NCBI GenBank assembly: GCA_900553215.1 | Contig: USCJ01000114.1 | Location: forward strand, 1-5,214 | Direction: 5' to 3' | Length of the DNA: 5,214 nucleotides | Source of the DNA: an uncultured Collinsella sp. | GTDB lineage: Bacteria; Actinomycetota; Coriobacteriia; Coriobacteriales; Coriobacteriaceae | Part shown: positions 1 through 4,020 of the stretch, piece by piece | Numbering within the stretch: the first letter of the stretch is position 1 | How the letters are laid out: each line of letters opens with the position of its first letter | Translations under genes and position numbers: made by a program | Notes under the pieces: model-generated | Databases searched by the model: none | What the model saw: the letters and a program-made list of their open reading frames with translations, nothing else | Told to the model about the DNA's origin: nothing

Positions 1-501
1 CTCAAGCTGACCGAAGACCTGTGCGGATGGGAGCCGCCCATGCGCTCGAAGGTCCGCGTTCGCGTGCGCCCCAAGCGCTACTTCTGTGACCCGTCACTTG
101 CGGCGGCGTTGCTGGGGGCTACCCCCGAGCGGCTGCTTGGCGATATGCAAACGCTGGGGATGCTCTTTGAGAACCTCGTTCTGCGCGACGTGCGCGTGTT
201 CCTTTCCACCTACGGCGGTGTCGACAACAGTGTCCATTATTTCCGAGATGAGAAGGGCCTTGAGGTCGATCTGATCGTTTAGCACGACGGGCGCTGGGGA
301 GCCATCGAGGTCAAGCTGAGTGATGCGAAAGCAGACGATGGAGCGAGAAATCTCAAGGCGCTGGAGAGGAAAGTGCTCTCCAATCCTGCCGCCCAGAATG
401 CCGCGCCGGCGTTTTTGGCGGTCGTGGTTGGAAAGGGGAGCATTGCCTACACACGCGACGACGGCGTGGCGGTGATCCCCATGGCGGCACTTGGGGCGTA
501 G
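1..501 (+). pseudogene. AAA/DUF4143 ATP-binding protein, C-terminal part, interrupted by an amber stop
   Basis: The reading frame is open from base 1 (start outside the window) to TAG at 280-282, then continues in the same frame for 72 more sense codons to TAG at 499-501. The translation matches the C-terminal DUF4143 half of the AAA_14/DUF4143 ATPase family: a segment reading MLFENLVLRDVRVFL, then the GLEVDLIV strand (ExD), then WGAIEVKL (ExK). ExD and ExK are the usual acidic/lysine pair of a PD-(D/E)xK-like fold. The stop falls between these two motifs, so the truncated product would lose the ExK strand. The tail after the stop is fully conserved-looking, which suggests a recent single-base change (for example CAG or GAG to TAG) or a sequencing error. 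The N-terminal ATPase domain is not visible. The intact relative at 2661-3983 is clearly divergent in sequence, so this is not a local duplicate. Confidence 0.8.
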
Positions 502-527
502 TGGTTTTGCGGGCGTGCCGTGCTTCC

Positions 528-551
528 TTTACCGAAAATCCATTTGGTAAA
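528..551. repeat. Inverted repeat overlapping the -35 of the small-RNA promoter
   Basis: TTTACC (528-533) is the exact reverse complement of GGTAAA (546-551), and inside it AAAT (536-539) pairs with ATTT (542-545). The right arm covers most of the proposed -35 element. It could be an operator or a weak hairpin after the preceding gene. No T-tract follows, so a terminator is unlikely. Confidence 0.3.
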
Positions 552-572
552 CCCGGCGCCCGTGGGTAAAAT
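544..572 (+). promoter_or_regulatory. Predicted sigma-70-type promoter of the small antisense RNA
   Basis: TTGGTA at 544-549 (4 of 6 to consensus, TTG and final A kept) is separated by exactly 17 bp from TAAAAT at 567-572 (5 of 6). Transcription would start near 579. No open reading frame with a plausible start lies between here and the terminator at 628-664, so the promoter most likely serves a non-coding RNA. Confidence 0.6.
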
Positions 573-578
573 AAGGTC

Positions 579-664
579 GACGGCAGCCCAAGTAGTGAAG
601 AGCTGGGCAGCGCCGTTGCTTGGATTAAGGGGTCATCGCCTTAGCGGCGTCGACCCCTCTTTTT
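579..664 (+). ncRNA. Predicted ~86-nt small RNA, antisense to the 3' end of the 41-residue peptide gene
   Basis: The transcript is bounded by a promoter with optimal spacing (544-572) and a strong intrinsic terminator (628-664). It has two predicted stem-loops. The first pairs ACGGCAGCCCA near its 5' end with TGGGCAGC...CGT (about 580-616), with one A-A mismatch and a two-base bulge. The second is the terminator. From 641 onward it is complementary to the last 24 bases of the minus-strand peptide gene including its stop codon, and the rest is complementary to that gene's 3' untranslated region. Convergent transcription with 3'-end overlap is the layout of the Fst/RNAII and txpA/ratA type I systems, so an antitoxin role is proposed. 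The 5' end is inferred from the promoter only. No Rfam family was recognised. Confidence 0.55.
628..664 (+). terminator. Intrinsic terminator of the small RNA
   Basis: AGGGGTC (628-634) pairs perfectly with GACCCCT (652-658). Inside, after a 2x2 internal loop, CGCC (637-640) pairs with GGCG (646-649) around the loop TTAGC. Five Ts follow at 660-664. The minus strand lacks a U-run directly after the stem, so termination is directional on the plus strand. The loop and right arm also encode the stop codon and last residues of the minus-strand peptide. Confidence 0.8.
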
Positions 665-766
665 ATGCTTCGTACGCTGCTTGAGTGCCTCGGTAAGTCC
701 GATAAGCGCCGTGAGGAGCGAGACCAAAGCGGTCAGGAGCTTCACAAAATCAGTCAGATCGGTCAT
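641..766 (-). CDS. Small hydrophobic peptide with basic tail, candidate type I toxin
   Basis: The product is 41 residues. Residues 7-28 form a Leu/Ala/Val/Ile-rich helix built from heptads (LLTALVS at 10-16, LLTALIG at 17-23, LTEALKQ at 24-30), long enough to lie in or cross a membrane. A strongly basic tail follows (residues 29-41, nine Lys/Arg). Asp3, Asp6, Lys9 and Glu26 make the helix amphipathic rather than uniformly greasy, as in TisB of E. coli. The ATG at 766 is chosen because GGGAGGTGAT (780-771) gives an 8-nt spacing from GGAGG; the ATG six bases upstream sits too close. The gene has its own promoter with a LexA-like box, a structured leader of about 98 nt, and a convergent antisense RNA at its 3' end. 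Together these suggest an SOS-induced membrane-acting type I toxin. No homologue was recognised, so the family is open; a regulatory membrane microprotein is an alternative. Confidence 0.62.
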   Translation of the reverse strand: MTDLTDFVKLLTALVSLLTALIGLTEALKQRTKHKKRGRRR

Positions 767-770
767 GGGC

Positions 771-780
771 ATCACCTCCC
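771..780 (-). promoter_or_regulatory. Near-consensus Shine-Dalgarno that fixes the peptide start
   Basis: On the minus strand this reads GGGAGGTGAT, nine of ten bases of the ideal anti-16S complement. GGAGG lies 8 nt from the ATG at 766-764. So strong a site for a 41-residue frame is evidence that the frame is translated. It is also the target of a sequestering hairpin with 788-792. Confidence 0.75.
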
Positions 781-792
781 GTCGCATGGAGG
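775..792 (-). promoter_or_regulatory. Shine-Dalgarno-sequestering hairpin in the peptide mRNA leader
   Basis: In the minus-strand RNA, CCTCC (792-788) is an exact anti-Shine-Dalgarno and pairs with GGAGG (779-775) across an 8-nt loop. Four of the five pairs are G-C. Closing this hairpin would hide the ribosome binding site. Blocked translation of the primary transcript is common in type I toxin mRNAs (hok, tisB). The fold was found by eye and its energy was not computed. Confidence 0.5.
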
Positions 793-856
793 GCGCTGCC
801 CGGCACATGGAACTGCCGCCAACAATAACCAGTCTATCAAACTGCAGCCATAAATA

Positions 857-870
857 CGAATATATGTTCG
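857..870 (-). promoter_or_regulatory. LexA/SOS-box-like operator
   Basis: The minus strand reads CGAACATATATTCG. The LexA consensus of Firmicutes and Actinobacteria is CGAAC-N4-GTTCG; this site differs at one of the ten defined positions (A for G), and its central ATAT fits the RNRY preference. It abuts the -10 element of the peptide promoter and covers the predicted transcription start, an ideal place for repression. It also lies about 155 bp upstream of the divergent exonuclease start. Confidence 0.55.
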
Positions 871-897
871 ATAATAACAGCGACGTGACCATCTCAA
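871..897 (-). promoter_or_regulatory. Predicted promoter of the 41-residue peptide gene
   Basis: On the minus strand, TTGAGA (897-892, 5 of 6 to -35 consensus) is followed after 15 bp by TATTAT (876-871, 5 of 6 to -10 consensus). The spacer is short, but the -10 is preceded by TGT, making an extended -10 (TGTTATTAT) that relaxes the need for a well-placed -35. Start of transcription would be near 864, inside the LexA-like box. Confidence 0.5.
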
Positions 898-945
898 AGC
901 GCAGCTTTACGCAAGGATGCCGGAAAGCTGCACTGTGCGATTTCA

Positions 946-959
946 TGTCCGCACGGACA
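946..959. repeat. 14-bp palindrome upstream of the exonuclease gene
   Basis: TGTCCGCACGGACA has arms TGTCCG and CGGACA around two central bases. It is 66 bp upstream of the exonuclease start and could be a repressor operator. No partner regulator is visible. Confidence 0.35.
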
Positions 960-980
960 CTTATCCTTACGGCAATCTAG

Positions 981-999
981 CTGCCTGTGAAACAGGCGG
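981..999 (+). repeat. Short GC-rich hairpin in the exonuclease leader
   Basis: CTGCCTGT (981-988) pairs with ACAGGCGG (992-999) around the loop GAA; seven pairs are Watson-Crick and one is T-G. No T-run follows, so it is not an ordinary terminator. It ends about 12 bp before the ribosome binding site and may be a leader element or an operator. Confidence 0.3.
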
Positions 1000-1011
1000 C
1001 AGTTGACGGAG

Positions 1012-1016
1012 AAAGG
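1012..1016 (+). promoter_or_regulatory. Ribosome binding site supporting a GTG start
   Basis: AAAGG lies 8 nt before GTG at 1025. No ATG in frame occurs before the first catalytic motif, so the GTG start is needed to keep the exonuclease domain whole. Confidence 0.55.
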
Positions 1017-1024
1017 CCATAACC

Positions 1025-1759
1025 GTGTCAGCTGAAAAGACGCCGCGTATCTCGGCTATCGATACGACGAACTTTGCGCGCCAGATCGTGCTGGACTTTG
1101 AGTTTGCGCCGGTGCCAAAACAGCGCCAACGCCGTGGACTGCGCAATGAGATTATCGAAGTCGGCGCCGTCAAGCTCGATTATCACGGCAACGTTATGGG
1201 CGAGTTCTCGCAGTTTGTGCAGACGGAATTTACCGAAGGCGTTGCGTTTCCCGTCCGCGAGCTCACAGGGATATCGGCTGTGGATACCGCGATGGCCGAT
1301 CCGCTCTATGTGGTGATCAAAAGGCTCAGCGATTGGATCGGTCGCTACTCCGCCCAGGTGGTTTGCTGGAGCGGGACGGACCGTCGACAGCTTTTGACCG
1401 AGTGTCAGGCAAAGCATATCGATCTTTCCGTATTCCCTACGGATTGGGCCGACCTGCAGGCGTTTTACACCTCGATCATGGACGTGGGCAGCCACGGGTG
1501 CGTCTCTTTGAGTGATGCGGCAACGTGGTTTGGCATCGAGTTCGACGAGTCGACGGGCCACGCCCACAACGCCTTAGCCGATGCGCGTGTGACCGCCAAG
1601 CTGCTCAAGCAGGTGATGGACGGAGACTATCACGTGAGCCCATGCGCCCAGGAGATCCGCCAACGGTGGGGGATGGGCGAGCGAGCTCAGACGCGCCTTT
1701 CCAGCAAGTGCCCCGAGCTGGGCGACCTGCTGATGAAGTTGAAGGCGGAGGGGAGGTAG
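1025..1759 (+). CDS. DEDDh-family 3'-5' exonuclease
   Basis: The 244-residue product has the RNase T/DnaQ-like exonuclease fold. The DEDDh signature is complete. Exo I is LDFEF with Asp24 and Glu26, followed by EIIEVGAVKLD. The usual ELTGI turn is at 79-83. Exo II is WSGTDRRQL with Asp119. Exo III is HNALADA with His181 and Asp186. His five residues before the last Asp marks the DEDDh rather than the DEDDy branch. Such enzymes remove nucleotides from 3' ends with two metal ions. The substrate (DNA proofreading/repair or RNA trimming) cannot be told from the sequence. Residues 1-19 and about 200-244 lie outside the core and no second domain is recognised. Start is GTG with AAAGG 8 nt upstream. 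The gene is divergent from the SOS-box peptide gene and appears monocistronic; no clear promoter or terminator was found. Confidence 0.9.
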   Translation: MSAEKTPRISAIDTTNFARQIVLDFEFAPVPKQRQRRGLRNEIIEVGAVKLDYHGNVMGEFSQFVQTEFTEGVAFPVRELTGISAVDTAMADPLYVVIKRLSDWIGRYSAQVVCWSGTDRRQLLTECQAKHIDLSVFPTDWADLQAFYTSIMDVGSHGCVSLSDAATWFGIEFDESTGHAHNALADARVTAKLLKQVMDGDYHVSPCAQEIRQRWGMGERAQTRLSSKCPELGDLLMKLKAEGR

Positions 1760-1869
1760 GCCTTTTGAGAACGCCATTCGGTTTGGCATGGCGGGGCTGT
1801 AAGCGCGACTCCGCCCTGCTGTTTGAATCGAAGCGTCAACCAGTATGATGAGCTGTCTGGTCTGTCTGC
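1760..1869. other. Convergent intergenic gap without a convincing terminator
   Basis: Short GC-rich inverted repeats occur (CGCCA at 1772-1776 with TGGCG at 1789-1793; GGCGG at 1790-1794 with CCGCC at 1811-1815), and they overlap each other. Neither has a T-run on either strand. They may slow transcription from both flanking genes but do not make a confident terminator. Confidence 0.3.
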
Positions 1870-2292
1870 CTACACCATCGCAATCCCGCGCGCTGAACTC
1901 AGCGGCTCGTACTCCCTCTGGCTCCACTGGCGCAGCTCGGCCGCGTCGACGGCATCACGACACAGGTTCAGGAACACCTCGGCGCCCTCGAAGAAACACT
2001 TGCGGGCAAAGTCACCCGAGCCGTCCGCGATGCACGTGCCGTCTGCAAACAGCTTCCAACTCGACGGCTCGCTTGAGTCGTCTCCGAGCAGGTTGATCTG
2101 CAACACATGTGGATTGCCGACAGCACAGAGCTCTTCCTCGAGCTTCTGCACCGTAAAGCGCATCTGGTGGGAGAGGCTGCTCTTGACCATGGCCGAGGCG
2201 TAGCCATTTGGCTTATCCAGAAGATGCATGTGATTCGGTTTGACGACCAGGTTGTGGAAGCTGTATTCACTGCGCACGGAGAAATTGTCCAT
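1870..2292 (-). CDS. Hypothetical protein, 140 residues
   Basis: I do not recognise this protein. The start ATG at 2292 is supported by AAAGGAG ending 5 nt upstream. The frame is open further upstream, but that stretch runs through a terminator and the repeat array, so an earlier start is unlikely. The product is soluble-looking, with no signal peptide or membrane segment. It opens with MDNFSVRSEYSFHNLVVKPN, then an amphipathic stretch (SLSHQMRFTVQKLEEEL, about 39-55), a beta-like HVLQINLLG strand (62-70), and an acidic C-terminal half with FFEGAEVFLNLCRDAVDAAELRQW (about 100-123) that could form a helix. Two Cys and several His are present, but no CxxC or metal-binding pattern. Function unknown. 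The leader holds a minus-strand terminator and crossing inverted repeats, which may control its expression. Confidence 0.6.
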   Translation of the reverse strand: MDNFSVRSEYSFHNLVVKPNHMHLLDKPNGYASAMVKSSLSHQMRFTVQKLEEELCAVGNPHVLQINLLGDDSSEPSSWKLFADGTCIADGSGDFARKCFFEGAEVFLNLCRDAVDAAELRQWSQREYEPLSSARGIAMV

Positions 2293-2340
2293 ACGGACTC
2301 CTTTCATCGATGTTGGCAGGGCCACCGTGCCTCTTGGCCG

Positions 2341-2379
2341 GTTGGCGTCGGGATCGTGGAGCCAACTCTCTACCCCGAC
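2341..2379 (-). repeat. Two crossing 6-bp inverted repeats (possible pseudoknot) in the leader of the hypothetical gene
   Basis: GTTGGC (2341-2346) pairs with GCCAAC (2361-2366), and GTCGGG (2347-2352) pairs with CCCGAC (2374-2379). The pairs interlock, so the RNA could form a pseudoknot or switch between two exclusive hairpins. They lie between a minus-strand terminator and the start codon at 2292. Loop lengths (7, 8 and 0 nt) make a pseudoknot possible but not certain. Confidence 0.35.
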
Positions 2380-2384
2380 TCTGG

Positions 2385-2413
2385 ATAAAACGCGCCCGCT
2401 CCTTGCGGGCACG
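2385..2413 (-). terminator. Intrinsic terminator on the minus strand, upstream of the hypothetical gene
   Basis: In minus-strand RNA, CGTGCCCGC pairs with GCGGGCGCG around the loop AAGGA, a 9-bp stem with one U-G pair, followed at once by TTTTAT. The U-G pair becomes a C-A mismatch on the plus strand, and no T-run follows there, so the element points left. It lies about 93 bp before the start codon at 2292, so it ends either a short separate transcript or acts as an attenuator. Confidence 0.6.
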
Positions 2414-2512
2414 ATGGAGTCTATCAGCGCACGCGGACAGAAATCAAGCGCCGCCTGCGAAATGACGCGCGGGCGGCGCTTGGTTTCGCCGGCTGCTGCT
2501 AGGCTTAAATCC

Positions 2513-2623
2513 GAAAAAGTGTCGAAATATCCCGTGTAAAAGTACGGAAAAGTGTCGTAATACACACTTCAAAACCTCGAAAAAGTGTCGATTTGAGCAC
2601 CTAACAACCACGGAAAAGTGTAT
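2513..2623 (+). repeat. Four direct repeats at exact 33-bp pitch upstream of the ATPase gene
   Basis: The core GRAAAAGTGTCG occurs at 2513-2524, 2546-2557, 2579-2590 and, as GGAAAAGTGTAT, at 2612-2623. Each copy is preceded by C, and start-to-start distance is 33 bp each time. The second base alternates A, G, A, G. The 21-bp intervals are unrelated in sequence, apart from a weaker copy (GTAAAAGTAC, 2536-2545) and an inverted partial copy (ACACACTTC, 2562-2570). About three helical turns apart, the cores present the same DNA face. This looks like a cooperative operator array ending where the ATPase promoter should lie. Confidence 0.75.
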
Positions 2624-2627
2624 TCTA

Positions 2628-2642
2628 GTGCTAAAGCAGCAC
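2628..2642 (+). repeat. Short inverted repeat between the repeat array and the ATPase ribosome binding site
   Basis: GTGCT (2628-2632) pairs exactly with AGCAC (2638-2642) around AAAGC. It lies at or near the expected 5' end of the ATPase mRNA and could be a leader hairpin or an extra operator. Confidence 0.3.
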
Positions 2643-2647
2643 GTAAT

Positions 2648-2653
2648 AAGGGG
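2648..2653 (+). promoter_or_regulatory. Ribosome binding site deciding the ATPase start
   Basis: AAGGGG lies 7 nt before ATG at 2661. The in-frame GTG at 2628 has no such site and falls inside an inverted repeat, so ATG 2661 is preferred. Confidence 0.7.
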
Positions 2654-2660
2654 TGCGATT

Positions 2661-3983
2661 ATGCTACAGAGAAAAGCGAAAGCACAGTTTGAATCTTGGC
2701 TTGCCTCGTCGCCTAACAAGGCTCTTTTGGTCAAGGGCGCCCGACAGGTTGGAAAGTCATTTTTGGTCAACGTCTTTGCAAGCGAATCGTTCGAAAATGT
2801 CGTGACGTTCGACCTTATCGCCGACGCGTCCGTGCGCGATTCGTTTTTGGCGGCGAAAAGTGCGGACGACCTGCTTATGCGCATGTCTATCGCTGCGACG
2901 CAGCCGATGGTTGCGAACAAGACCGTCGTGGTTATCGACGAGGTGCAGCGATGCCCCAACGTGGTGACGTTTATCAAATATCTGGTCCAGCGCGGCGACT
3001 TTCGATACATCCTTACCGGATCGCTCCTTGGCGTTGAGCTCGAGGGCATCGATTCCCTGCCGGTGGGGTATGTCGAGCAGGTCCAGATGTACCCGCTCGA
3101 CTTTGAGGAGTTTTGCTGGGCAAGCGGCGTTGCTGTCGGAGCGTTTGACATGCTCAGGGGTTGTCTAAAGGACGAAAAGGAGCTCCCCGATTATCTGTAT
3201 GACCGCTTGCTCGATCTGTTCCATCAGTATGTGGTGGTGGGAGGCATGCCCGACGCGGTCAATTCCTTCTTGGCGACGCGCAATGTCGACGAGGTTCGAA
3301 ACATCCATCGCGATCTTCACGCCCTGTATCGCGATGACATCGCAAAGTACGCTCCGCCCGAGCTACGCTTGGTTATTCGCGATATCTATGATCTGATTCC
3401 CAGCGAGGCCGGCTCCAAAAACAGGCGATTCAAACTGTCATCGATTAACGGTGTCAAACGTTTTTCGCAGGTGACAGATCATTTTCTCTGGCTATCGGAG
3501 GCAGGTGTCGCGCTTCCCGTGTATAACGTAACGGCGCCCGTGGCACCCCTTTTATTGGGGGAGCAACGAAATCTGTTCAAGCTGTTTTACTTGGACACCG
3601 GAATGCTCATGTCGTCGTATTCCAAAAGGGTCGCCCAAGGCGTTTTTGATGGGGAGGCGGAAGACGCCTTTGGCATGAACATGGGGGCGGCGTTTGAGGG
3701 CTTCGTTGCACAAGAGCTCAAAGCTCATGGATTTAGATTGCGCTACTTTACGTCCAAAAAGGTCGGTGAGCTCGATTTTGTGGAAGAGACATTCGATGGG
3801 GAGGTCCTTGCCATCGAGGTCAAGTCGGGCAAGAGCTTTAAGTCCCATGCGGCGCTCGACAACGCGCTCGCGACGAAGGGCTACGGAATCGATCGCGCCC
3901 TGGTACTTGCGGAATGTAATCTTCACCGCGATGGTGACGTGCTGTATCTGCCCATCTTTATGGCAGGGCTTTTGGAGCCGTAA
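2661..3983 (+). CDS. AAA family ATP-binding protein with DUF4143 domain
   Basis: The 440-residue product is a full-length member of the AAA_14/DUF4143 family. The N-terminal ATPase has Walker A GARQVGKS (26-33), Walker B VVVIDEVQRCP (89-99) and a sensor-like YILTGSLL (116-123). The C-terminal DUF4143 region (about 200-400) starts near YVVVGGMPDAV and carries FEGFVAQEL (345-353), GELDFV (369-374) and LAIEVKSGK (383-391). The ExD and ExK residues (Glu370, Asp372, Glu386, Lys388) match a PD-(D/E)xK nuclease-like core. Members are common in anaerobes, often accessory, and their cellular role is not established; nucleic-acid processing or defence is conjecture. Starting at ATG 2661 gives the family-typical N-terminus. 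The gene stands alone, preceded by four phased repeats that probably control it and followed after 37 bp by a convergent gene. No clean -35/-10 pair was found; TATTCT at 2621-2626 is a weak -10 candidate overlapping the last repeat. Confidence 0.92.
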   Translation: MLQRKAKAQFESWLASSPNKALLVKGARQVGKSFLVNVFASESFENVVTFDLIADASVRDSFLAAKSADDLLMRMSIAATQPMVANKTVVVIDEVQRCPNVVTFIKYLVQRGDFRYILTGSLLGVELEGIDSLPVGYVEQVQMYPLDFEEFCWASGVAVGAFDMLRGCLKDEKELPDYLYDRLLDLFHQYVVVGGMPDAVNSFLATRNVDEVRNIHRDLHALYRDDIAKYAPPELRLVIRDIYDLIPSEAGSKNRRFKLSSINGVKRFSQVTDHFLWLSEAGVALPVYNVTAPVAPLLLGEQRNLFKLFYLDTGMLMSSYSKRVAQGVFDGEAEDAFGMNMGAAFEGFVAQELKAHGFRLRYFTSKKVGELDFVEETFDGEVLAIEVKSGKSFKSHAALDNALATKGYGIDRALVLAECNLHRDGDVLYLPIFMAGLLEP

Positions 3984-3989
3984 CATGCC

Positions 3990-4004
3990 GCCGGCTCTTC
4001 CGGC
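3990..4004. terminator. Small hairpin between convergent genes, possible weak bidirectional terminator
   Basis: GCCGG (3990-3994) pairs with CCGGC (4000-4004) around CTCTT, in the 37-bp gap between two convergent stop codons. The position suits a shared terminator, but neither strand has a real T-run, so the call is tentative. Confidence 0.35.
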
Positions 4005-4020
4005 CCTCCCTTAACCCTCG

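Noticed and set aside
605..801. Direct pairing of the small RNA with the peptide leader through GGGCAGCGCC
   Set aside because: The element is inverted in the DNA, so the small RNA and the leader carry the same sequence, not complementary ones. Only the mRNA's own 3' region can pair with the leader.
641..946. 101-residue version of the small minus-strand peptide
   Set aside because: The extra N-terminus covers the promoter, the LexA-like box and the leader, and its start lacks a ribosome binding site. The ATG at 766 has a near-perfect one.
665..980. Two plus-strand frames of 62 and 99 codons antisense to the peptide gene
   Set aside because: They start at or after the plus-strand terminator, lack ribosome binding sites and have no protein-like features.
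1028..1567. Minus-strand frame of 179 codons opposite the exonuclease
   Set aside because: The plus strand holds the complete DEDDh motif set, so this is a mirror frame.
2293..2565. N-terminal extension of the hypothetical protein to 231 residues
   Set aside because: It would translate through a strong intrinsic terminator and the repeat array. The ATG at 2292 has AAAGGAG at proper spacing.
2513..2623. CRISPR-like array
   Set aside because: Repeat cores are only 12-13 bp and intervals 21 bp, both too short, with just four copies and no cas gene. A spaced operator array fits better.
2628..2660. GTG at 2628 as start of the ATPase
   Set aside because: It lies in an inverted repeat, has no ribosome binding site, and the family N-terminus begins at ATG 2661 behind AAGGGG.
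2444..3151. Minus-strand open frame of 235 codons across the repeats and the ATPase gene
   Set aside because: Most of it is antisense to a well-recognised ATPase. Its periodic RHFF/RHFS residues arise only because the DNA repeat period is a multiple of three.
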